Part shown: positions 35,510 to 45,784 of the stretch, in pieces | Layout: each line of letters starts with the position of its first letter | Position numbering within the stretch: the stretch's first letter is position 1 | Source: Bullera alba | Lineage: Eukaryota > Basidiomycota > Tremellomycetes > Tremellales > Bulleraceae | DNA: 64,000 bases | Reading direction: 5' to 3' | Assembly: GCA_001600095.1 (NCBI GenBank) | Contig: BCIX01000004.1 | Span: forward strand, 4,586 to 68,585 | Position numbers and translations under genes: made by a program | Notes under the pieces: model-generated | What the model saw: only the letters and a program-made list of their open reading frames with translations | What the model was told of the DNA's origin: nothing | Databases searched by the model: none

Positions 35510-35518
35510 ATCTGATAG
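35510..35518 (+). promoter_or_regulatory. Iron-responsive GATA-repressor-like site
   Basis: ATCTGATAG matches eight of nine positions of the ATCWGATAA element described for fungal iron GATA factors (Fep1/SreA type). It sits inside the palindrome TATC-T-GATA, 138 nt before the siderophore-type transporter start. Element and gene function agree, which strengthens both calls. Confidence 0.55.
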
Positions 35519-35656
35519 CGGAAATCGGCCGTCCTAGTGCTCCTCCTCACAACTTTTTCAACCAAAATTTGGATCATGCAACAGCTCCAACATGCCAGTT
35601 GGATACTTAAGCACCATGGTTGGGCTGATCTCAGTCCCCAGAATCACCAACGCATC

Positions 35657-38020
35657 ATGACCACTCCTCTTACAGCACTACCAGTCGTCTCGGCAATACC
35701 CCCTCCTTCTGCCACCGAGGAGACCACCCAGCATGTCAACTTCGATGAAGAGAAAGACAGCTCCATCCCCGAGGATAAGTCAGCTTCGGGGAGCGAGGAC
35801 GTTGTGGAGCAAGAAGACGGTGTGACACGAATTGAAGCCCTGTGTAAGCACTCTCTCATACGATGCATGCGCGTAGCTCATCTCTCATCAGACTTGGTCT
35901 TCGGTAAAGGATGGGGGCTGTACTCGCTTTGGATATCCATCGGTCTCATCGCATACGTCTACTCGCTCAGCCGCAGTACTACAGTCTACTGTGAGTTTAT
36001 GTCTGCCACTCGCGCTGATGACTAGATGCGCAATTTGCTACCTCTTCTTTCGGCGAGCATACTGTTATCGGTACTATCGGTGTCATCAACGGTATTCTCA
36101 TGGGTGTGGCCCCTCCATTCATCGCAAAGGTGAGTTTTTATAAGCACTACAATAGTATCGTCTGCTGACGTATGTAGCTCGCTGACGTGTGGTCCCGACC
36201 CCATACATTGGCTCTGTCCGTGACACTGTATGCCGTTGGATATGCGATGTGTGCTGGTGCCCAGAACATCTCCACTGTTGTCGCCGGTCAATTCGTCTAC
36301 ACCCTCGGCAATGCCGGTATCACTTTCTGTGAGCCTTCCTCTCCTGTACAGGACAGAAGTCGTGTGCTGACTCCAGTTCTAGTGAACAGCTTGCTTATCG
36401 CCGATATCACCTCGCTGCAATGGCGTGCTTTCGTCAACGGCGCCGTCAACCTGCCTTACGTCCTGAACGCTTTCGTCGCGGGTTACATCACCTCGGGCAT
36501 CAACGCGTACAGTCAGGACGGCTGGAGATGGGGTGTGAGTGTACTTCTTCACAGATGATGAGCCGAGCTGACTGAGTCAGTACGGAATGTTCTGTATCCT
36601 CCTACCCGTCTGCGTGTCTCCAGCTCTCGCGGTACTCCTTATTGGTGATTACCGAGCGAAAAAGATCGGCGCGTTGTCTTTGGCTGCGTCGTCCAAGATT
36701 CGACGAAAGCAGATGGGGCTTGAAGGCCATGAGGTCGAGGCTGTTTCTTTCTACCGAAAGGTCCGATTCTACTGGACGAGGCTCAACTGTTTTGGACTGC
36801 TCTTGATGGGTTTCGCATTCGCTCTCCTACTTACGCCGATGACACTTAACACCACTGCCAAGGGAGGATACACCAACCGTAAGTAGCTGGACGGCTATCT
36901 CATCCGAACGTCATTGGCTAATCTACTCAGCTTCCCTGATTGCCATGCTGGTCATTGGGGGCTGCCTATTCATCTGCTGGTGTATCTGGGATGGATTCTA
37001 CGCCGAGTACCCATTGATGCCAAAGCGAGTGCTCAACAAGACTTTCGTGAGTAAAATCAGCTGGAGACGTTGACTAACTGCCTAGATTGCTTGCGTTCTC
37101 GTCGATTTCTTCTACTTCTTCTCCAGTTACCTCGTCGATGGATACTTCTCCTCTTGGGTATATGTCATCGTCGACTGGTCTGTGAGTAGACATGTCCCTA
37201 CAACATCTGGGTATCACTCACCATACCCAGGACCGAGACTACACTTTCTTCGGAAACACCGTGACAGTCGCCATGTGCGGTCTGGCCGTCTTCTCTGGTT
37301 TGATCATCCGATACACTCACCGATACAAGTGGATCCAGATCTTCGGAGTGTCTCTCCGTTGCATGTGAGTACAAAGCTATCTTTCCATTCCTGACACGTA
37401 AGCTAATGTATACATTCAGTGGGCTTGGTCTCAACTATCTCGCTGCCTATCAGCCCACCGACGCTGTCTTGGTCATGTCGAAGGTCCTCATCGGTATCGG
37501 AGGTTCAATTTCCGTCATTACCTCGTATATCGGAGCTCAGGGCTCGGTCCCGCATCAGGACATGGCTATCGCGACCGCCGTACTCAACTTGTGGAGTTCT
37601 ATCGGCAGTTCAATCTCGATTGCCATCTCCGCCTCTGTCTGGAACAAGGAGGTCCCGGCAAAGCTGGCCGAGTACGTTGGGCCTGTGGTGAACAACTCGA
37701 CTAGACTCGCCGAGATCTTCAGCTCCATCTACGTTGCCCGTGCCGCAGAGCCGAGAGAGCTCGTGAAACAGGGTAAGTCGGACTTACAATTGCTTTGGTC
37801 CTGATCGCTGCTGATGATCCCTTGTCCAGCCTATCTTGAGTCGGTACGAGGTCTATGGCTTGCAGGTTTGATTGTCAGCTTTGGCTCTATCGCCGCGGGT
37901 CTTTTCGCTACCGACTTCTACCTTGGCGAAGCGCACAACAACGTCGAGCAGGAGAAGGTCATCAAGTTCCGAACCAAGGAGGAGATTGAAGCCGAGCTGA
38001 AGGCCCGAGAGTCGTCTTAG
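35657..38020 (+). CDS. Siderophore-iron transporter (SIT-type MFS, ARN/MirB-like)
   Basis: After about 60 acidic residues, the protein enters the region IEALYLVFGKGWGLYSLWISIGLIAYVYSLS, a strong SIT-family signature; an intron (35844-35891) splits its Tyr codon. Later landmarks are ATSSFGEHTVIGTIG, KLADVWSRP in the TM2-3 loop, GNAGITFLNSLLIADITSLQWRA, MPKRVLNKTF, and SYIGAQGSVPHQDMAIATA near TM11-12. About nine introns occur and the total fits a 14-TM protein of about 600 aa. It should take up ferric siderophores at the plasma membrane or in endosomes. I chose the ATG at 35657 because of its position after the GATA site; an in-frame ATG at 35576 would add 27 residues. No siderophore synthetase is seen nearby, so it may import foreign siderophores. 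Confidence 0.9.
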
Positions 38021-38868
38021 AGTATAGATTGTGATGGGCGAGGTTTGTGTTTCTTATAGAGTCAGTCGTCCGGTGCTCTGTTTCCGATGGATAATGCATC
38101 TCATATAGTGAACTGTGATTTGTCTCTCGATCACCAATGCGGCTTTGCGCATTATCTCCTCCGCTAAGTAGGTGTGTGTACTGGCTGCGACAGACAACAA
38201 GAGCGAAGCAGATGATCATATTTCATGAGTCTGCATGAGTGATTGGTGAGGGGAGTGTGGGGCCACGAAGTCTGGAAAGCTGTCTGAACCTATGGAGCTC
38301 CGAGAGCGCTCGATAGTCCAGCTGGGCCGGGGCCTAATGAAGACCTGGCAGTCTCCGGAAGGAGCGGACCCATCTTTGAATGTCTGGAGGGCTCCCCTGA
38401 GCTGGTGTACGATGGTCTCCGGTGATCCGAACCTATCCGGATCTGAGAGGCAGATCGCCCGAGGCGGCCATCGGGCTGGGCTTCGTGGTATGACCTCCAC
38501 AGATGCCTCATTCCGACTGTCCCGGCTTCCAGTGAGCGACACGCAGGCACCAGCCGCGAGGGAGCACCGTGTGTCGTATGAGCATCCCGACAGTCTGCCC
38601 AGCAATAGGCTGCGACGGGGCGAGGATTGGATCTGGATAAGGTGTCGAATGACCAATCAGGCCGGAGGAGCTTAATGAAGCGCACCGTAACGTTATCGCT
38701 CGTTCCGCTGATAAGCGATAACGACGGAATGACCTCGTCGGAATGTATCTCTGACTCCTCCGACAGTGTTCTAGCTGCTTGCATGGTGACTCGACTCGTC
38801 TATATATCCAAGATGCGTGAGACCAGGGCAGAAGATCCCCCACAACCAACATCACACCTGGAGCAACA
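38021..38868. other. Intergenic region with promoter of second AAAP gene
   Basis: The left part is the 3' flank of the siderophore-type gene. The right part carries the GATA palindrome described separately. Open frames on both strands at 38216-38876 overlap each other and show no family signal. Confidence 0.5.
38691..38723. promoter_or_regulatory. GATA palindrome before amino-acid permease
   Basis: CGTTATCGCT (38691-38700) and its exact reverse complement AGCGATAACG (38714-38723) form a 10-bp inverted repeat with a 13-nt spacer. A third GATA site (GATAAG, 38710-38715) overlaps the right arm. Three GATA cores in 33 nt, 145 nt before the ATG of an amino-acid permease, fit a nitrogen-regulatory GATA-factor site. 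Confidence 0.6.
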
Positions 38869-40712
38869 ATGTCCAATCTCGAGAAAGCCGATCACGACAG
38901 CGAGAAACAACTGGGAGATGCCAATGTGGTGGATGCCGCTCCGGACTCCGAAGGCCAGCATGAAGTATTCCGAGACGATGGTACCGGGGAGAACTATCGT
39001 ACAGTGTCATGGTGAGTGCGATCAAAGAATACACCTGGACCGAAGGGTGAGCTACTGAGCATGTCATCAGGCTGGGCAGTTTCGCCCTCATGTTCAAGGT
39101 CCTCTTCTCGGTCGGTATTCTGTCAATTCCCGCGGTCTTTTCATATGTCGGCTCGGTGCCGGGTTCCCTATTGCTTATAGGCTTCGGGGCTCTCAACACA
39201 TATGGCGCTTTCCTACTAGGATCATTCCGACTACGCCATGCTGGTATCCACGTGAGTAATTGGATTTGGGTCCCAGCTGACGATCGTAGGGTCTGCAGGA
39301 TATGGCTTACCTAGCTGGGGGCGCGATATACCGTGAGCTCGTAGGCGCTCTCTTTGTCATCGGGTGAGTGATCCACAATGGCATCAGGGGATTTCTGAGC
39401 TGACCTGCTTCTTCTCAGATACACCTTGGTCGCTGGCAGTGGATATATCGGTCTGGCGACGGGTCTGAACGCCTTGTCCGACCACGGGGCGTGTACCGTC
39501 TGGTTCAGCTTTGTCGCCTTTGTCTTCTCCACCGCACTGGCTCTGTTCCCGAGACTAGCTCAGATCGGGGTTGCTGGTGGGTTGACAGCTTACAGATGGG
39601 ACGCCAGCTGATGCTTCTCAGCTTGGATCGGCGTGATCACCCTCTTCATCTCGGTGTTCATCCTGGTGATAGCGGTCGGAGTCCAAGACCGACCGGCGCT
39701 AGCTCCAGCCGGAGACTACGAGCTGGGATACTATGTCGTCGCCACGCCCACCTTCCTTAGCGGCATGGCTGCAGCTTTGACCATCTTTGTCTCGTCGTCA
39801 GGAACATCAGCCTTCATCCCCATGTGAGTCGTAGCTCTACTCCTGGGTAGCTGTAGCTGACTGGAGCAGTATCGCCGAGATGAAGAACCCTAAAGATTAC
39901 AAGAAGCCAGTTGCTTTGTCAATGGGGATTCTAAACGTCCTGTACCTCATCATCTCGCTCGTCGTTTACAAGTACTGCGGCAGTGAGTCGTGCTTACAAA
40001 ACCCAGAGAGACACGAACTCACCCTGCGTCAGCCTGGATCGCAAGTCCAGCATTGGGTTCTGCAGGACCTTTGATCAAAAAGATCACATATGGTATCGCC
40101 ATTCCAGGACTGTGGATCAGTTCGACTGTCAACCAACATGTGAGTCTTCCCTTCAACTCGTAAGCAAAGCTGACCGGGGCTAGCTTGCGGCCAAATACGT
40201 CTTTGTTCGTCTGTTGAGGGGCACACCTCACCTCCAGTCAAAGACCAAGATCCACACTGTGACTTGGCTCGGGGTTTCCACCATCATCGGCGCTCTGGCG
40301 TTCATCATCTCCGGCGCCGTACCGTTCTACGGCAGTCTTTTGGGTCTACTCGGTGCCGTGGCCTACGTCCCCATGGCAGTGAGTGACGTTGCCTCGGCTC
40401 TTCGTACGGGAATAGCATAAAGTCTCACTGTACTTAAGCTGACGATCACAGATCATCGTACCCATGCACCTCTGGCTATGGGAGTTCAACGACTACCGCA
40501 AGCAAAGCCCCTTGCGAAAAGCTCAATGGGCTTTCCATGCGATCGTCCTGGTCATCGGTATCTTCATGTGCGTTGGGGGCACTTACGCAATGGTGCAGAC
40601 CATTATCGATCAATACAGAGCCGGTGTGGTGTCGTCGGCTTTTTCTTGCGCAGACAAGTGAGTGTAGCGACACTTCTGCTGGGCAATACTGACGGTGGAG
40701 CTTAGCTCCTGA
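38869..40712 (+). CDS. Amino-acid permease, AAAP family, second copy
   Basis: The ATG at 38869 opens a 48-residue hydrophilic N-terminus. The first helix reads ALMFKVLFSVGILSIPAVF, then LLGSFRLRHAGIHG, AVGVQDRPALAPAGDYELG in the external loop, IIAEMKNPKDYKKP after TM6, and AKYVFVRLLRGTPHL after TM8. The pattern follows the AAAP protein at 25911-27743 segment by segment. The terminal exon is minute: after donor 40659, only 40706-40712 remain, completing SCADNS and the stop. About ten introns occur. It probably imports neutral or aromatic amino acids, under nitrogen control if the upstream GATA palindrome is functional. Confidence 0.91.
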
Positions 40713-41113
40713 GATGTTGGACATTGAGCGCGTAGGACCCCTTGTTTATAGAGGCATAGACCATCGTTGTTGATGCAATTTGACTATTGTTGCGTCTTTC
40801 TCATCGCTGTGTCGATGCTAGAGCTGGTGGCTGGCTAGCTATTGTACTCCGCAATGAGACCGTAGACGGAAGATTGTGCTGTGCCGCCCTGCTCGTCCAT
40901 GAGGTATACACAAGGTATACACGCTGTCGCACTTTGGCTTCGTTGCTGAGAGACTGGTTACGATAATAGCTCTTGGTAGTGCTGCAAAACAGAGGTAAAG
41001 GCAGTTGGATCGCATTGCACGAAGATCAAAATACCAGATAGTACACTATACACACATTCGGCCATGTCTCCTGAACACCGGCGCCTATAATTTCTGTATA
41101 AACATGTGCTCGC
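40713..41113. other. Intergenic, convergent 3' ends
   Basis: This separates the stops of the AAAP gene (plus) and the sugar-type MFS (minus). It contains a direct repeat of AGGTATACAC (40902-40911 and 40913-40922). No gene is supported. Confidence 0.5.
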
Positions 41114-43430
41114 TCAAACCGATTCGATCTCCTCCCTTTCCATCTTGGAATCTGAGCCCATGTCGTGAGAATCGGCGGCGTTGGTGTGAGCCTTGATGTA
41201 GGCTGCCTGGCCGGCTGCGAGCTCTGCCGACAAGGGTGGAATACCCTCGGGAGGGAAGAGCTTCTTCGATCGCCAGGCCGCATTTCGCATCTTGCCCGAG
41301 AACAGGGCTTCCATGCACTCGATGGGAACACCCTTGGTCTCGGGAATGTAGATGTAGGTGAAGACCCTTCGTGCCGTTAGCAGCGACTCGCGGACCGATC
41401 GAGGAGGGGAGGAACTCACGCAGTCAAGGCACAAAGAGCGGAGAAGAAGTAGAAAGTGCCATTCGCTCCGACTCGCGAGGCAATCATGTAAGGGAAGGCC
41501 AGAGTCAGGACGAACTAGTACGAAATCAGCTTCAGCTCAAGCCTGTGCGGGAAGCTTGTAGACTCACGCTGAAGAGCCACTGCAGAGAGGCAGCGAAGGC
41601 ACCAGTGATGGGTCTGATTCGGTTGGGGTAGATCTCGGCGGCGACAATCCATCTAGCACAGGGTCAGTACTCTATGTCACTCCATCAAGTTCGAAGAGTG
41701 TTACTCACGGAAGACCGTTACCTCCGAAACTCCAGACTATTGGTCAACTCGTCAGCAAATGCCAGCCCAGTACCGGATTATACTTACAGATACCATAGAG
41801 CATGACCATGGCAATACCGCCGCGACCTGCAGCTTCGCTAGAGGGCGTCTGTACCGAGCCAGCTGGGCTGATGGTGGTGTAGATACCGATATACAGAAGG
41901 CACAAGGAACATGCCGAGGCAGATAGTAGCCAAGGCTTTCGACGTCCAGTGTAGTCGACCTACATGGCTCGTCAGTCCTTGTCAGAGGAAGCGTGTGAAC
42001 AAAGCTCACGATGTAGGCATAGAAGGCAATGGCAGCGGTGGATCTGCAGACTCCATAGATACCAGTGTAGAGGGCCACATCCGAGATTCGAAGGGCTCGG
42101 AACAGCGTTGGAGAGTAGTAGCTGAGAAGAAGCGTTAGCATGTCCATTACCTCTTTTCTACGGTCCCAAATGACTCACTTGATGCAGATAGAGCCCGACC
42201 AGTTCTGGAACATGAACATGCCGATCGTGACGTAGATCCTGTATCGGACGCTCCTGTTCTTCATCTCGGCCCCTGCCCCCTGCAGTAAGGCTACCCAGCC
42301 ACCACGTCCCCCGGAGAGCTTGTTCTCTTCCACCAATCTGGCCTCGATCATACCAATTTCCTCGAGCATGTACTGATGATCGGCGGGTAGTTGTCGTAGG
42401 TAGCAAAGGTTTTCGATCGCTTTGTCTTGCTGACCGGTTCGGTAGAGTAGAGCGGGAGACTCCCGGAGGATAAGGGTTCCGATAGCCAAAAGTCCTCCGG
42501 GCACGAATTGAAGAGCGATAGGGATACGGAATGTGACAGTCGAAGCCTTGTCCATATTTTGGTTGATGCCGTAGTTGACCCAGAATCCAACAAGAGAGCT
42601 GAAGAGATTGGTCAGCCATAGTCCACGATGGAAGCAATAGCCAGTCTTCACTTACCCGATCTGATAAGCGACCTGTTTTGCGGAAGACGGTGAGCACACG
42701 TCCCACATGAACTCACTTCACTTGAGACTCACATCGAAGTACCTATGATCGAAAGTCAGCAGGGATCGGGGATCGCAAAGAATGGCCTGACTCACCCAGT
42801 CAATTGCCCTCGGATAGCAGGCGGAGCCACCTCGGCAATGTAAGATGGGATGATACCGGTCAAAGCACCAACACCAAAGCCAGTGAGGGCTCGACCTCCG
42901 TACATCATCGATAGACTCGACGTCGTGGCGGTCATCAGGACGACTCCGACCAAGAAGATGGCGCTGGTGACCTGCATTGCTCGGACTCGCCCAAGTGTCT
43001 CGCTCGATGGCCAGGCGAAGAGCGCCCCGAAGAATCCAGCGGCGAGGTAGCAAGAGGTGATGTTGGCGGTATTCGAGGTCTTGGCTCCCGGAGACATCGT
43101 GGTGAAGCCAAATGACTGAGGAGACATGAGTGAGATGTTCACGAGCAATGTGTGCGGTATGAAATCGTACTTACCTCTTGGAAACTCTGTCTAGCAAGAG
43201 TTGTTCCGAAGAAAGAACCGTCATAGCCCTATGGTCACACAGATCAGCACTTGAGAGCAGATCGAGCACGACATGACACACGAATGTGAGAGCTCCAAAT
43301 GAGGCCACGATGGCAAAGACGTAGATTCGCCAGTTGTATACCTCGCCTGCGGATCCATCAGCTCAAGTCATCGATTAAGGGCAAGAGACTCACGAGGCGT
43401 GGGTCTGTCTTCTACAATACCGAAACCCAT
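41114..43430 (-). CDS. Sugar-porter MFS transporter, quinate-permease-like
   Basis: The protein begins MGFGIVEDRPTP and continues VYNWRIYVFAIVASFGALTFGYDGSFFGTTLA, the start typical of fungal quinate/hexose permeases of the QutD group. Other motifs are SETLGRVRAMQ after TM2, YIAEVAPPAIRGQLTG after TM4, LRESPALLYRTGQQDKA after TM6, DYTGRRKPWLL in the TM8-9 loop, AAEIYPNRIRPITG at TM10 and IPETKGVPIECMEALF after TM12. About ten short introns are present, including one that leaves a four-codon exon near 42740. It is divergent from the SDR gene, sharing a 638-nt control region, so the two are probably co-regulated. The substrate is likely a sugar or sugar acid used by the adjoining cluster; this is inference. 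Confidence 0.9.
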
Positions 43431-44068
43431 TTCGTATGCTGATGTTTTGGCGACTTGAGCTGAGTTCTGAGTTGTTCGCGTGCACGTAAGCCGACTTTGA
43501 TGAAGAAGGGCGACCAAGTGACGATGGTAGATCCGCTTTTATGTCTTTGTGACTGACCTGCTATCGGCATCTCCAACTTCTCGAACCGACGTCAAGTCAA
43601 TTGTGGAGGCCCGTCCCGGTTCGTGGAGACAGCGCCATCGGCCAGTCGGTAGGTCCCAGGGCAGACGACTCCAGCGACTCTTTTCTGTTTCGACTCCAGT
43701 CTCCACGCCTCTCCACTTCTCCACGGGACCGATGTGGGCGGCTTGTGGTCAAACGACGAGTAGAGGTGGCGGCGGCGGGGTTGCGGAGTGCGGGAAGCTG
43801 GAAGAGTGGAAAAACAGCAATCGGCGTCGGGCCAACAGCAGATCGGTCCGACCTGTTAATTGCAAGAGTTGCGAGCCGATCGCTCCGACTCGTCGGCACG
43901 TCCGTCGGGATAGCGGGTGGCCAAATAGACTGGATACCGGTACGGCGGTACGTAGCCCACAGTTGGCCAGATCTGTGACTGCTGCAGGCTATAGTCAATC
44001 TGCATCCATATCCACACGATAGTCATCTGTGATTCGTTTGAGTCTGTACGTATCAACATCCAAGCGAC
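43431..44068. promoter_or_regulatory. Bidirectional promoter of MFS transporter and SDR
   Basis: This is a 638-nt head-to-head region. It contains many CCG/CGG half sites, including CCGAC-TC-GTCGG. Open frames on both strands between 43539 and 44059 are mutually overlapping, Arg-rich and without family signal, so I read the region as regulatory and G/C-rich rather than coding. Confidence 0.5.
43885..43896. promoter_or_regulatory. CCG-N6-CGG inverted repeat
   Basis: CCGAC and GTCGG face each other across 2 nt in the shared promoter of the MFS and SDR genes. A further CGTCGGG follows at once. The form suits a Zn2Cys6 dimer. Similar elements occur before three other control regions of the same cluster. 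Confidence 0.35.
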
Positions 44069-45246
44069 ATGGTCAATCTCGAAGCCTTCGGTCTATCGAC
44101 GCTGTTCTCGGTGGAGGGCAAGGTACGTTCTGGTCAGTCAGTCTAAGCTGACAAGTACAGACGGTAGTGATCACGGGAGGAGGCTCTGGACTCGGCAAAG
44201 GTGTGCAATGTGTAGTGGCATTTGGACTGACACATGGGCAGCTATTGCCGGAGCCTTTGCGTACAACGGGGCCAAAGTCTACATTGTCGGCAGGAGAGCT
44301 CAGGTCCTGGAAGCTGCTGCAGAGTCGATCAACGCAGCAAGCAAAGGGAAGGTCATACCGTGAGCAGATACCTACCGAGTATCGAGCTGACTTGAAGATT
44401 GCCTGGCGATGTCGGTTCTAAGGAGAGTGTAGATGTCATAGTGACAGCCCTGGAAAAGTTGGAGACCCACGTCGATGTGGTCATCAATTGTGCCGGTATC
44501 AATCGGGGTTGGAAGGTGGAAGCGGCCAAATTCAACAACCAGCACAACGACCCCGATGCCGTGGAGAAGCTTCTTTGGCAGGGCCTGGACGATACCGAAT
44601 TCCAATCAACGTTCTCGATCAATGTGAATGGCGTCTACTTTTTCAGCACTAGGATGGTCCCGCTGCTACGCAAGGGAACAGCTCCAACGGTTATAGTCAT
44701 TGCTTCCATCGCCGCACTCATGTTACAGCGGTAAGTCTTACATCGACACCTTTCCTGCACTGCTAACGCCTAGTAGAACAGTTGGTGCCGTGACATATCC
44801 CATTTCCAAGGTGAGTCGGCGCGTTTCAGGTGCGGTACTGATCTCTAGGCTGCCACTGTTCACTGTGCAAGTCTGCTGGCATCAAGATTCACACCGCAAG
44901 TCCAGCTCATATCCTTCTCGGGCCTGAACTGACATCCCTTCTTTCCAGGCTAAAGATCCGAGTCAACACTATTCTGCCTGGCATCTTCCCATCGGAGATG
45001 ACGGGCGTTTCCGCCAAGCCCGATCTGAGCGATCTGATCGAGTCCAACCCTCAAGCAGCCAAGGCAGTGGCTCGATGCCCAGCTGGCCGAGCAGGCTCAG
45101 AGGCGGAGATAGTCGGACCTTGTCTACTTCTCGCATCGGCCGCTGGAGGATACATGAACAACGCGAGATTGACCGTTGATGGTGGTCGTCTCATGGCCGC
45201 TGGATCCAATGACGGTGTGAGGATGGAGGACTGGACGTATGTTTAG
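44069..45246 (+). CDS. Short-chain dehydrogenase/reductase (SDR)
   Basis: Seven exons (44069-44122, 44161-44200, 44242-44359, 44398-44730, 44777-44810, 44849-44895, 44949-45246) give a 307-aa classical SDR. Visible motifs are TGGGSGLG for cofactor binding at residues 23-30, NCAG at 101-104, and the catalytic Ser (about 174), Tyr189 and Lys193 in YPISK. The loop VGRR after the second strand suggests NADP preference, by the usual Arg rule. The sixth intron (44896-44948) needs a GC-AG junction to keep the frame. No signal peptide, so cytosolic. It likely interconverts a hydroxyl and a keto group on the substrate of the surrounding cluster. Confidence 0.92.
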
Positions 45247-45784
45247 CAGATCCTTTCTATGATCATGATGGACTATGTAGCGATTACTACACTGTCGAGG
45301 GTAATAGCAGACTACAGTACCGATGAGAAGTCATGTAGAGACACTATCGGTGCTGGTGGCCTCGTGCATGAAGATCGCAGGATCCTCCAGCAGGTAGGAC
45401 ACCGTGACACGTGGTGACTAACTGACCAGTACCTTATTTCCTCCCCCCGTATTTGCTTCCGTCTCCGCGTTCCGGTGCGAGGGCCGATCGGCCTGGGGAG
45501 GTCTTTGTCGTGGTGTCTGTATCGGTCCGAGGTGTGCCCTGCTTGATCGATTCATCCCAGACTACCCTACGCTATCGGTCTCGGTCTCAGTCTATCGGTC
45601 AATCACGTCAATCAAGAGCAGTTGGCCGACCGAAGCTTTCGACACTATCGTATGGGTCCGAATCCGCCTCGTATGATAAGTGCCGAACTTAGACTCGGCT
45701 CTCTCCAACCTCCTTGATCTGCTCTAAACACCAAGACACAACGATATTGATCAGCACTCCTATTGAGATTTTAGTCCCATCGCC
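45247..45784. other. Intergenic region, promoter of the BNR gene
   Basis: It contains the palindrome at 45482-45493, a GGCCGACCGA element at 45624-45633, and pyrimidine-rich repeats of CGGTCTC/CTATCGGTC around 45570-45600. A CCCCGTATTTGCT stretch near 45449 resembles CCCCGTATCTGCT in the promoter at 49030. No gene is supported. Confidence 0.5.
45482..45493. promoter_or_regulatory. GGCCGATCGGCC palindrome
   Basis: This is a perfect 12-bp palindrome containing CCG-N2-CGG, 291 nt before the BNR gene start. It may be a regulator site for the cluster; spacing differs from the other candidate elements, so the case is weak. Confidence 0.3.

Larger units (their letters stand above)
34289..35656. other. 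1.4-kb divergent intergenic region
   Basis: This is the shared upstream region of the GH115 gene (minus) and the siderophore-type transporter (plus). Open frames at 34470-34697 and 35113-35610 lack family resemblance and ATG context. It contains a four-copy 10-bp tandem repeat (35220-35259) and an iron-type GATA site (35510-35518). Confidence 0.55.

Noticed and set aside
35576..35578. Upstream in-frame ATG of the siderophore transporter
   Set aside because: It would add 27 residues with no family match and sits only 58 nt after the GATA site; the ATG at 35657 fits better, though this is not proven.
35113..35610. 165-codon open frame before the siderophore transporter
   Set aside because: It begins without ATG, includes the tandem GTCTGTC repeat and runs into the promoter of the next gene.
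40902..40922. AGGTATACAC direct repeat considered as a mobile-element end or target duplication
   Set aside because: No element lies between or beside the copies; it is a small tandem duplication in a 3' flank.
43539..44059. Overlapping open frames on both strands between the MFS and SDR genes
   Set aside because: Arg-rich in every frame, no motif; best explained by G/C-rich promoter DNA with few stops.
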